Source: an uncultured Alistipes sp.
Lineage (GTDB): Bacteria; Bacteroidota; Bacteroidia; Bacteroidales; Rikenellaceae
NCBI GenBank assembly: GCA_947623965.1
Contig: CANQIF010000008.1
Coordinates: 49,903-113,902 of the forward strand
Reading direction: 5' to 3'
Length of the DNA stretch: 64,000 bases
Positions 9,446 to 17,694 of this stretch are shown in pieces. The position numbers and the translations under genes are program-made. Positions within the stretch are counted from its first letter, which is position 1. Each line of letters begins with the position of its first letter. Below the pieces are notes generated by a model. That model was not told the origin of the DNA and searched no databases. It worked only from the letters and a program-made list of their open reading frames with translations.

Positions 9446-9555
9446 AGGTTTTATTCGTTTTTCGTTCGAGGATTCTTCGTGGATTCTTCGTTCGGGGGGT
9501 TATCCGTTCGCTCTTTCGCGCTGTCGTGTGCAGCAGACAAAAGAGCATGCGAGAA

Positions 9556-9563
9556 CAAATATA
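9556..9563 (-). promoter_or_regulatory. Promoter -7 box for the propeller/sugar-acid operon
   Basis: TATATTTG on the minus strand fits the Bacteroidales -7 consensus TAnnTTTG, about 110 nt upstream of the propeller gene start. The -33 element is weak. Confidence 0.5.
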
Positions 9564-9608
9564 GGCAAAAAAGATCGAAAAACCGCGGCCCGGCCCCCCT
9601 TTTTATAC

Positions 9609-9656
9609 TTTTCGGGAGCGGCGGGGGGCTCCCGGCGAAAAAAGCCCCCGAAAAGT
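9609..9656. promoter_or_regulatory. Inverted repeat between divergent promoters
   Basis: TTTTCGGG and CCCGAAAA flank a second inverted pair (CGGGAGC / GCTCCCG). The structure lies exactly between the two divergent promoters of the propeller operon and the beta-helix gene. It could be an operator shared by both or a stem-loop at a transcript start. Confidence 0.45.
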
Positions 9657-9686
9657 TGGGAAATCCGCCCCCGGTTCGTATCTTTG
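9656..9686 (+). promoter_or_regulatory. Promoter for the beta-helix gene
   Basis: TTG at 9656-9658, 20 nt, then TATCTTTG at 9679-9686 matches the Bacteroidales promoter form. Transcription would begin near 9693 and give a leader of about 410 nt that contains the mosaic elements. Confidence 0.62.
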
Positions 9687-10105
9687 TGTAGTCCGGCCGG
9701 AGGTCGCTTTGCAACCGACTTGTATTCTCGGGACGCAGCCCGCGGAGGGCATGCTCGGAGCGGGCCTGCGGGAACGTGGCGGCAATCCTCCTTTCGGATG
9801 CAATGTCGGCCCGCAGCCGAGCGGTGGGCACGCACGAGCGGACCTGCGGGTCGCGAAATGCAGCCCTCCGCCCGGGGCGGCTGCGGGCTGCCGACCTCTA
9901 CCGAGGTCGATTCCAGTCGCAAGAGACAAGCCCGCAGCCGAGCGGATGGGCTTGCGACGGAAAGGAGCAGCCCTCCGCCAGGGGGGGGGAAAAAAAACTG
10001 CGGGTTGCCGGTCCTGACGGACCGAAACAAGACTGCCGATCGCTGCGCGACCGAACTTTCCGACAAACACCACGAACCCGAACGAACACAAAACCACAGA
10101 TACGC

Positions 10106-12034
10106 ATGAAAAAACAACTGATCCTACTGCTGCTGCTCTGCGCAGGCGCGACAGCCTCCGCCCAGCAGGTGATCGAGGCTACGCCCGAGACCTTCACCGA
10201 AGCGGTCAAACAACTCCGCAAGGCGGTCAAGAACCAAAAGAGCGACGTCGTCGTGCGGATGCACGGCGGCACCTACCACTTCGACCGACCGCTCGTGCTG
10301 AACGAGGCGCTGGGCGGCCGGAACGGCCACACCGTCCGCTTCGAGGCGGCCGCCGGCGAACGGCCCGTCATCAGCGGCGGCGTCCGCATCGAGGGTTGGG
10401 AGCAGGTGCACGGCAACCTCTACAAGGCCACCTTCGAGAGCGACCGCAAGCAGCGTACGCTCCTCGTCAACGGCCGCCGCGCCCGCATGGCCGGCACCGA
10501 GACGCCGGTCACCGCGCTGGGCAGCTACGGCGAAATCACCGTTACGGGCGACGAGCCGTGGGCCTTCGGCGCTGGCAAAAGCGTCGAGGGGATCCGCTTC
10601 GCGGCTGGTGCCGAGGTGATGCCCTTCCGCAACCCCGAGGATGTCGAACTGCTCCAGAACAACGTCTGGACCGAGAAGACCCTCTGCGTCTCGAAGATCG
10701 AAAAGTGGGGCGACGAGATCGCCATGGCGCTGCAACAGCCCTATTCGACGATTCTCAACTCGCTGGCCTGGGCCGGCAAGACCAAGTTCACCGGCGCCTT
10801 CATGATCCGCAACGCCTATGAGCTGCTCGACCGTCCGGGCGAGTTTTACTTCGATCGCGCGAACCGGACCATTTATTATATGAGCCGCGGCGAGGATATG
10901 TCGAAGGCCGAGGTGATCGCCCCGCTGACCGAAGGTCTGCTCCGCATTGCCGGTTCGTCGTGCGCCTCGAACGTCGAAAACATCACCTTCGAGGGGATCA
11001 CCTTCTCGCACGACGCCTGGAACCTGGTCGAGCTGGAGGGATCGCACGGCTTCGGCGGCATCCAGTCGCTGGGGCTCGCGATGAAGTACATCCCCGACGG
11101 CAACTGGCATCCGACCAAATACAACAGCTGCGACGTGCCGGCCGGCACGATTGAGGTAAAGAACGCCCGCAACATCCGCTTCATCCGCAACCGCTTCGAA
11201 CATCTCGGCGCGGCCGTGGCGGTGAACCTCGTGAACGACGTCAGCGATTCGGAGGTGACGGGCTGCTACTTCAACGATCTGTTAGGCAATGCCGTGAGCG
11301 TCGGCCACCCGCAGCACTACGAGATTGGCGACGGCGACCCGGGCTGCGTCTACGCCCCGGGCATCGAGGGTGTCTGCCGCGACATCGCCGTAACGAACAA
11401 CTACATCCGCAACATCAGCCTCGACTTCCGCCAGGCCGAGGCGCTGCTGGGCTTCTTCGTCCGGAACGTCCGCTACGACCACAACGACATCTACGGCGTG
11501 CCCTACAGCGCCATCGCCCTCGGCTGGTGGTGGGGCAATGCGAAGATTCCCGAATCGAAGGTCGCCGGCGGCAACTCGATCAGCTACAACCGCGCCGGCC
11601 ACACGCATCAGATGCTCTCCGACGGCGGCATCATCTACATGCTGGGACGCCAGCCGGGATCGGTGGCCCGCCGCAACTACCTCTTCGACGGTCCGCGCTG
11701 CATCTACCCCGACGACGGCTCGTCGGGCTGGCTTATCGAGGAGAACTTCGTCGTCAGCCTCTACCAGCTCTGGTTGCATATCGACTCGGACCGCGACTAC
11801 GACATCCGTCTCGTGAATAACTTCGTCAAGGACAACCGCCTCGTGAACAGCGGCAACGGCACGACGATCGAGGGGACGAAGGTCTACCGCAACATTCCCT
11901 TCGGTCCCGAGGCGCTGGCCGTGCAGGAGGAGTCGGGCATCGAAAAGGCCTACCAGGATATCATCCCCGCCGAGGAGCCCGAACCGATCGAAGTCATTCC
12001 GCTGCGCACCGCCAAACGCAAGAACGTCTTCTGA
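10106..12034 (+). CDS. Secreted right-handed parallel beta-helix protein
   Basis: Exported protein of 642 residues. The signal peptide is MKKQLILLLLLCAGATASAQ; the start at 10106 was chosen because it places this peptide at the N-terminus, whereas a longer frame runs through repeat DNA. The block VVRMHGGTYHFDRPLVLNE near the start and later short repeats (NITFEGITFSHDAWNLVEL, VTNNYIRNISLD, VRYDHNDIYGVPYSAIALG) are the coils of a pectate-lyase-like beta-helix. Such proteins in Bacteroidales are often polysaccharide lyases or hydrolases. No catalytic residues can be assigned. It is divergent from the sugar-acid operon, so joint glycan degradation is plausible. Confidence 0.85.
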   Translation: MKKQLILLLLLCAGATASAQQVIEATPETFTEAVKQLRKAVKNQKSDVVVRMHGGTYHFDRPLVLNEALGGRNGHTVRFEAAAGERPVISGGVRIEGWEQVHGNLYKATFESDRKQRTLLVNGRRARMAGTETPVTALGSYGEITVTGDEPWAFGAGKSVEGIRFAAGAEVMPFRNPEDVELLQNNVWTEKTLCVSKIEKWGDEIAMALQQPYSTILNSLAWAGKTKFTGAFMIRNAYELLDRPGEFYFDRANRTIYYMSRGEDMSKAEVIAPLTEGLLRIAGSSCASNVENITFEGITFSHDAWNLVELEGSHGFGGIQSLGLAMKYIPDGNWHPTKYNSCDVPAGTIEVKNARNIRFIRNRFEHLGAAVAVNLVNDVSDSEVTGCYFNDLLGNAVSVGHPQHYEIGDGDPGCVYAPGIEGVCRDIAVTNNYIRNISLDFRQAEALLGFFVRNVRYDHNDIYGVPYSAIALGWWWGNAKIPESKVAGGNSISYNRAGHTHQMLSDGGIIYMLGRQPGSVARRNYLFDGPRCIYPDDGSSGWLIEENFVVSLYQLWLHIDSDRDYDIRLVNNFVKDNRLVNSGNGTTIEGTKVYRNIPFGPEALAVQEESGIEKAYQDIIPAEEPEPIEVIPLRTAKRKNVF

Positions 12035-12049
12035 CGGGAACGGCCTTAC

Positions 12050-12096
12050 GCCGATCGGGCCCGCTGTTTTCGGACAGCGGGCCCGATCGGCTTTTT
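12050..12096 (+). terminator. Intrinsic terminator after the beta-helix gene
   Basis: A 17-bp perfect stem (GCCGATCGGGCCCGCTG and its complement) with an 8-nt loop is followed by TTTTT. Confidence 0.92.
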
Positions 12097-12125
12097 CAAG
12101 GCTGTAATTCAAAATTAAATAGGGG

Positions 12126-12262
12126 ATGGGGTTGCGACGTAGAGGAGCAGCCCTCCGCCCGGGGGGCGGCTGCGGGCTGCCGATCGCTGCGCGATCGATC
12201 AGGACAAAAGGCTATCCACAACGAACAATGTCTGCAGATTGCTGCGCCCTCACGGGCGCAAA
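12126..12262 (+). repeat. Mosaic element R4 (partial beta plus two hairpins)
   Basis: A 3' part of a beta module (about 12126-12180) is followed by the hairpin CGATCGC-TGC-GCGATCG at 12181-12197. A separate class-GC hairpin, TGCGCCC-TCAC-GGGCGCA, lies at 12243-12260 and is followed by AAATTC. The element lies between two convergent genes. Confidence 0.7.
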
Positions 12263-12295
12263 TTCATGATTCAATATTACATCCCGGAAGCCTCC

Positions 12296-12880
12296 TTACC
12301 GCCTCACGCCGACCTCATCGACCAGCCGGTTCACCCGCCGGCGCAGCCGCTGCACGACCGGCACCCAGATCGTTGCCAGCGCCACCAGAGCGCCGAAAGC
12401 CGCCCCGAGCGTGTAATCCCGCAGAAATTCGATTGCGGGAAAGAGCCCCCAGCAGAGCAGACCGAGCGACACGATGACCGCGAAGATCCGCGACATTCGG
12501 CAGAACATGCTAACAGCGAAGTCGTAGGCCTTGTTCGCCCGCCGCAGCCGGGCATAGTCGTCGTCGCCCTCAAAGGGACCATCGGCCACCGCTCGCTGCA
12601 GGTAGATCCGCCGGTTGTCCTCATAGACGACCCGGCTGCCGCACTCGGTCAGAAAGTTGAAATAGGCCTCGCTGACCCGGTCGTCGGCCATGCGCTCGAC
12701 GAAATCGACCCGGTAGCGGAACACATCGGGCGTCCCTCGCCGGAAGCGGTAGCGGAATCCGTTCCGACGGAAGAAGAGCCACCCTGCGGCGGCCTTATCG
12801 TTCAACCAGCACTCCTCGCGCTCGTAGTCGGCGATCGTGAAGAAGCGCCAGACGGTGCGGTACTCTTTTTTCTCTTTCAT
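12296..12880 (-). CDS. DUF2812 domain-containing membrane protein
   Basis: Small membrane protein of 194 residues. The N-terminal half (WRFFTIADYEREECWLNDKA, then AAGW and FRRGTPDVFRYRVDF) has the look of DUF2812. The C-terminal part holds two hydrophobic segments (AVIVSLGLLCWGLFPAI and LGAAFGALVALATIWVPVV). It starts 4 nt after the PadR gene stop, and DUF2812 genes commonly travel with a PadR repressor. The pair probably forms one autoregulated membrane-stress or drug-response unit. The biochemical role is unknown. Confidence 0.83.
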   Translation of the reverse strand: MKEKKEYRTVWRFFTIADYEREECWLNDKAAAGWLFFRRNGFRYRFRRGTPDVFRYRVDFVERMADDRVSEAYFNFLTECGSRVVYEDNRRIYLQRAVADGPFEGDDDYARLRRANKAYDFAVSMFCRMSRIFAVIVSLGLLCWGLFPAIEFLRDYTLGAAFGALVALATIWVPVVQRLRRRVNRLVDEVGVRR

Positions 12881-12884
12881 GGCT

Positions 12885-13208
12885 TTATCGTGTTTCTTCG
12901 AATAAGATGCGTTCGCCGTTGCGTACTAATTCGCGCAACCGTTCGAGCTCGGCTTCCAACACGGCACGCCCCGTCGGCGTAAGGCGGTAGGTCTTCTTGC
13001 GACCGGCGCAAGCCGGCTCCGACTGCTCGATCCACCCCTTTTCGAGCAGTGTCGAGAGAGCGCCGTAAAGCGTACCGGCCGAAATGACGAGCCGGCCGCC
13101 GCTCAAAGCCGCCGTCCGCTGCATGATGCCGTAGCCGTGCAGCGGCTCGGTAAGGGCCAGCAGGATGTAATAGACAGCCTCCGTCAGGGCATTGTTCGTC
13201 GTGTTCAT
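12885..13208 (-). CDS. PadR family transcriptional regulator
   Basis: Winged-helix repressor of 107 residues, cytoplasmic. The start at 13208 (MNTTNNALTEAVYYILLALT) matches the family. Upstream in-frame codons run through the promoter and are unlikely to be translated. The segment YGIMQRTAALSGGRLVISAGTLYGAL, given here as YGIMQRTAAL and SAGTLYGALSTL, is the PadR helix-turn-helix, and KTYRLTPTGRAVL is the wing. The C-terminal dimerisation helix is short. It is encoded immediately upstream of DUF2812 and is probably an autorepressor acting at the palindromes around 13240-13272. Confidence 0.92.
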   Translation of the reverse strand: MNTTNNALTEAVYYILLALTEPLHGYGIMQRTAALSGGRLVISAGTLYGALSTLLEKGWIEQSEPACAGRKKTYRLTPTGRAVLEAELERLRELVRNGERILFEETR

Positions 13209-13239
13209 CGGTCGATCGGATTTATTTCGGAATTCGATA

Positions 13240-13287
13240 TATCGGATTCCGATACAAAGATAACCGATATATTTGCATTTTTCCAAA
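13240..13287 (-). promoter_or_regulatory. PadR-DUF2812 promoter with overlapping palindromic operators
   Basis: On the minus strand TTTG (13284-13287), 21 nt, then TATCTTTG (13255-13262) form the promoter. A perfect palindrome TATCGGA-T-TCCGATA (13240-13254) covers the expected transcription start. A related ATATATCGG half-site (13264-13272) sits in the spacer, and CGATATATCG (13235-13244) repeats it again. This is the arrangement expected for repressor autoregulation. Confidence 0.7.
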
Positions 13288-13419
13288 TGTTGTGCGTATT
13301 TTTTTCAAAAAAAAGCAGGACAGCCGAAAAAAAGCCGCCCCCGAAACATTCGGAGGCGATTTTCTCGGTCGATCGTCGTTTGCTGCCGGCGCGACCGCGC
13401 CGATTCCATTTACAAGGAG

Positions 13420-14379
13420 TTACATCGCCGCCTCGATCTCCTGCAGCGAGACGAGTTTGTGCACGATGGCGTAGATCGTGAGACCGGCAGCGGTGTGAAT
13501 CTGCAGCTTCGCCGTGATGTTGCGCCGGTGCGTGGTGACGGTGTGGATCGAAAGGCAAAGACGGTCGGCGATCGTCTTGTTGGTCATCCCTTTGGCCACG
13601 CAGGCGATGATTTCGCGTTCGCGCTGGCTCAAGGTTTCCGCATCAGCGGCGGGTGCGGGCACGGTGGCAGGCTCCTCGGCGAAGACCGAATCGCCCTGCC
13701 GGCGCAGCGAATCCTCGAGCAGCTCGACAGCCGGAACGAAGAGCTGGTCCTCGACGCGGCAATGGGACGTCAGGTCCTGTTCGCAGTTGATAAGGTCGAA
13801 CAGCACGGCGTTCAGCAGGTTATTCTCACGGCCAGGGTAGTAGCGGATGATCAGCTCCTTGAGCTCCCGCAGCTTCGGACCGATCGCGTTATGCTTCTCG
13901 GCGAAGGCCGCGATCGTGTAGCGGCGGTCCAGCCGTCCCTGCAACAGCTGCCCGACATAGGCGAAGACGGTCGTATTCTCGTACTCCATGTGACGGCGGA
14001 CCTCCGTCACATACTCATCGTAGAACTTGACGAGGAGCAGGGCCACATCGCTGCGGCTCGCATAGTCGATCGCCTCGATCAGCTTGCGGCGGATAGCCGG
14101 CAGGTTGAAATCCAAAAAATAGGTGTGCGCACGCTGCAGATAGTCGATCAGCGTAGCGAGCGAGAGGGTAGACAGATCGACGCTGCGGCCGCGGCCGAAG
14201 TTGGCGACAGCCAGGAACGTGGGGGTGTCCACCCCCTGTTCTTCGCAGATCTCGCGCACGCACTTGTCGCCGAAGCCGAGCGAAATGCCGAAACGGCTCA
14301 TCACCATGAGCAGGGCACTGTTGTCACCGATCAAGTCCCGCATGCGGTCCGTCGCGCGATATTCGGAGAGGCTGTTCAT
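13420..14379 (-). CDS. Hemerythrin-like (RIC/YtfE-type) sensor fused to LuxR helix-turn-helix
   Basis: One-component regulator of 319 residues. Residues 1-62 resemble the ScdA/RIC N-terminal domain, but the usual CCGG is replaced by GFGDK. Residues 75-225 form a four-helix hemerythrin-like domain carrying all expected di-iron ligands: H85, H130 with E134 (HMEYE), H163 (EKHN), and H206 with E210 (HCRVEDQLF). The spacing is nearly the same as in E. coli YtfE. Residues 250-312 (LSQREREIIACVAKGMTNK, IADRLCLSIHTVTTHRRN) are a LuxR/GerE HTH. Known RIC proteins act in nitrosative or oxidative stress at Fe-S centres. I infer an NO-, O2- or redox-responsive transcription factor. Its targets are unknown. 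Confidence 0.85.
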   Translation of the reverse strand: MNSLSEYRATDRMRDLIGDNSALLMVMSRFGISLGFGDKCVREICEEQGVDTPTFLAVANFGRGRSVDLSTLSLATLIDYLQRAHTYFLDFNLPAIRRKLIEAIDYASRSDVALLLVKFYDEYVTEVRRHMEYENTTVFAYVGQLLQGRLDRRYTIAAFAEKHNAIGPKLRELKELIIRYYPGRENNLLNAVLFDLINCEQDLTSHCRVEDQLFVPAVELLEDSLRRQGDSVFAEEPATVPAPAADAETLSQREREIIACVAKGMTNKTIADRLCLSIHTVTTHRRNITAKLQIHTAAGLTIYAIVHKLVSLQEIEAAM

Positions 14380-14399
14380 CGATCCGTTTTTTTGACACG

Positions 14400-14407
14400 C
14401 AAAGATA
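14400..14407 (-). promoter_or_regulatory. Promoter -7 box for the hemerythrin-LuxR gene
   Basis: TATCTTTG on the minus strand, about 20 nt upstream of the start codon, fits TAnnTTTG. No clear -33 TTG lies at the usual distance. Confidence 0.5.
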
Positions 14408-14521
14408 CCTTCCTTCCGCCATCGCTCCTATACCCAAAAATAAGGATTATCCGCCGCCGGCATCGCGCCAAATACCTCACTTTTGCGTATTGCCGGCACG
14501 TTCCCAGTCCGTACCGCCGCT

Positions 14522-14563
14522 ATAAAAACAGTCAGCCGCCCCGCGCAATGCGGAGCGGCAGTC
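14522..14563 (-). terminator. Terminator of the lipoprotein gene (degenerate copy of the groEL terminator)
   Basis: On the minus strand a GC-rich hairpin with two stem mismatches is followed by TGTTTTTAT. The 55-nt block 14522-14576 matches 15412-15466 at 46 of 55 positions without gaps, so it is a duplicate of the groEL terminator. Confidence 0.8.
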
Positions 14564-14579
14564 ATTATCGAGCACCAAA

Positions 14580-15074
14580 CTACTTCGCAAATAAACCGTC
14601 CAACGCCCGCTTGATCGCCTGACGAATATCGTCCGCCTCAGTCGATCCTTGCCCCTCTGCAGTGCATGAACATACCAGTTCATTCGTTGAAGCCGATATG
14701 AATTGGATCGTTACCTCTATCGTGTAACCAAATCCGCGATTTCGCCTGCCGCTCTCGCCATAATTTACAATCAACGTCTCTTCGGCTAATTCAGATTTGA
14801 TTTCCGGCAATACGATATATCCTTTTTGGATGAGCGCCCCCGATATGATATCGCCCGGATTAACGCTCTTCGTAGTCGATGAGCCGTATATCCCATATTG
14901 CCCGCCAAAGGTGCTCCCGGTACTGGAGATCAACTCTTTTGTCGGTAAAATATACGCATACTTAAAAGTTTCCACCGGCGCGTTTTTTACGATTACCGGA
15001 ACACGAAGCGGAGCACACGCTCCCAACATCAGGATACAGCCCCAAATTACCGTTAGACATCGAATCGGTTTCAT
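14580..15074 (-). CDS. Hypothetical lipoprotein
   Basis: Predicted lipoprotein of 164 residues. The signal peptide ends in LGAC with lipidation at C20. The rest is a small soluble domain with a central Gly/Ser/Tyr-rich stretch (STGSTFGGQYGIYGSS) and a C-terminal pattern (STNELVCSCTAEGQGS, then AIKRALDGLF) seen in envelope lipoproteins that share weak likeness with LpoB/DUF4136-type domains. I do not recognise the family. Base composition is clearly lower in GC than the neighbours, and the gene lies between two copies of the groEL terminator, so it looks inserted. A 260-nt structured leader precedes it. Confidence 0.7.
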   Translation of the reverse strand: MKPIRCLTVIWGCILMLGACAPLRVPVIVKNAPVETFKYAYILPTKELISSTGSTFGGQYGIYGSSTTKSVNPGDIISGALIQKGYIVLPEIKSELAEETLIVNYGESGRRNRGFGYTIEVTIQFISASTNELVCSCTAEGQGSTEADDIRQAIKRALDGLFAK

Positions 15075-15079
15075 TTGTA

Positions 15080-15335
15080 GTGTTGTGAATCATTTTTGTC
15101 CTCCAGTTGCCACAAGGACTGTTTATACACGAAGCGTGGAACTGCAAATGCCACGTTCTGAATTGGAGGTCGTAGGAAAACCTATACACACGAATGTAGT
15201 AATAGCAGCCCACGCTAATGCGTGAGAACCACTATGCTATCCTTGTGTGTAATTGTGAAATTTCCTACGTTTCCAATTCACAAGATGAGCATAACGCTTC
15301 TTTTCATATATCCGGAAAGAGTTGTCTCAATTCCA
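15080..15335 (-). ncRNA. Structured 5' leader or small RNA ahead of the lipoprotein gene
   Basis: On the minus strand, downstream of a TACTTTTG box, the transcript can form several short hairpins: CTTGTGAA...TTTCACAA, CACGC-ATTA-GCGTG, TAGG-TTTT-CCTA and CGTGG...CCACG. The stretch is AT-rich for this genome and has no convincing reading frame. It has the look of a conserved regulatory leader, but I cannot name it. It fills the gap between the lipoprotein gene and groEL. Confidence 0.45.
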
Positions 15336-15338
15336 ACA

Positions 15339-15346
15339 CAAAAGTA
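15339..15346 (-). promoter_or_regulatory. Promoter -7 box for the lipoprotein leader
   Basis: TACTTTTG on the minus strand matches TAnnTTTG, about 265 nt upstream of the lipoprotein start codon. Confidence 0.5.
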
Positions 15347-15411
15347 CTGAAATTTTTCCGAGAATCCGATTGCATTCAGGATTTTTAGTTCTCTTCAAAA
15401 TTCGATATAGC

Positions 15412-15453
15412 ATAAAAACAGACGGCCGCCCCGCATTGCGCGGGGCGGCCGTC
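15412..15453 (-). terminator. groEL terminator
   Basis: A perfect 14-bp stem (GACGGCCGCCCCGC and its complement) begins about 20 nt after the groEL stop and is followed on the minus strand by TGTTTTTAT. Confidence 0.92.
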
Positions 15454-15474
15454 ATTATCGAGCACCGGCGGTGA

Positions 15475-17127
<1,653 letters not shown>

Positions 17128-17397
17128 TTAGATAATAGCCAGAATATCGTTCTGACGCATGATGAGGTACTCCGTCCCGTCGACCTGGATCTCCTGGCCC
17201 GAGTACTTGCCGTAGAGGACCGTGTCGCCCTCCTTGACTTCCATCGTTACCTCCTTCGTGCCGGGGCCGACGGCGATGACCTTGCCGGCCAGCGGCTTTT
17301 CCTTGGCCGTGTCGGGAATAATCAGACCTCCGGCGGTCTTCTCTTCAGCGGGATTCGGGAGGATGAGCACCCGATCCGATAAGGGTTTTACGTTCAT
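17128..17397 (-). CDS. groS: Co-chaperonin GroES (10 kDa)
   Basis: Lid of the GroEL chamber, 89 residues, a little shorter than the usual 95-97. [20 protein letters not shown] is the first strand pair. The mobile loop [18 protein letters not shown] contacts GroEL, and [16 protein letters not shown] closes the barrel. It is the first gene of the groES-groEL operon. Confidence 0.98.
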   Translation of the reverse strand: MNVKPLSDRVLILPNPAEEKTAGGLIIPDTAKEKPLAGKVIAVGPGTKEVTMEVKEGDTVLYGKYSGQEIQVDGTEYLIMRQNDILAII

Positions 17398-17466
17398 GGT
17401 TCTTTCTGTTTTTTTGAGGTTATACTTGTTGTTTGCTGTCTGTTTCGCACGGACAACCCCTTTTCC

Positions 17467-17483
17467 AACAATTGGTGTGCCAA
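17467..17483 (-). promoter_or_regulatory. Sigma-54-like promoter of groES-groEL
   Basis: The minus strand reads TTGGCACACCAATTGTT. TGGCAC, 5 nt, then TTGT follows the -24/-12 form TGGCAC-N5-TTGC of sigma-54 promoters with one change in the -12 part. It lies about 70 nt upstream of the groES start. I find no TAnnTTTG box in this leader. TGCCAA and TTGGCA also form an inverted repeat here (17478-17496). Confidence 0.55.
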
Positions 17484-17502
17484 GCCCGGGTTGGCAGTAT
17501 TT

Positions 17503-17563
17503 TTGTCAGCGGCCGCCGCCGGAGGCTGACAATTTGACAGACCGGCAGCACCGAGGCTGACAA
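17503..17563. promoter_or_regulatory. Repeated TTGTCAG/CTGACAA motifs upstream of the groES promoter
   Basis: TTGTCAG (17503-17509) faces CTGACAA (17526-17532). TTGACAG follows at 17534-17540. The 10-mer AGGCTGACAA occurs at 17523-17532 and again at 17554-17563, exactly 31 bp apart, or three helical turns. The set is well placed to be an activator-binding region for the groES promoter. Confidence 0.5.
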
Positions 17564-17623
17564 AACGGAAGAAAAAGAGGGATTCCGCCCGCCGATCGTT
17601 TTTCTTTTTTCGAAAAATTGTAT

Positions 17624-17631
17624 TATCTTTG
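17624..17631 (+). promoter_or_regulatory. Promoter -7 box for rho
   Basis: TATCTTTG on the plus strand, preceded by a T-rich tract, lies about 63 nt upstream of the rho start codon. Confidence 0.6.
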
Positions 17632-17694
17632 CACGGAAATCATCCGACAGCCGGACATTCCGTCCGGCAATCATCAACAACGACCTTATTATAT

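Larger units (their letters stand above)
9446..10105. repeat. Divergent promoter region and mosaic array R3 in the beta-helix gene leader
   Basis: The first part (9446-9690) holds two divergent promoters and an inverted repeat. From about 9700 to 10060 the stretch holds mosaic elements in plus orientation. These are an alpha-like module (about 9727-9790), beta (about 9809-9890) with hairpin 9892-9909 (GACCTC/GAGGTC), and a second beta-like module (about 9928-10007) containing a G-run/A-run insertion. The array ends with hairpins 10009-10024 (GGTCC/GGACC) and 10037-10053. The array lies between the predicted start site and the start codon. Confidence 0.75.

Noticed and set aside
6551..9691. 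A 1046-codon open frame on the plus strand
   Set aside because: It covers the aldolase and propeller genes in antisense and has the same composition artefact.
14962..15213. An 83-codon frame in the leader of the low-GC lipoprotein
   Set aside because: It overlaps the lipoprotein start in another frame, lacks a signal or domain, and coincides with the hairpins of the structured leader.
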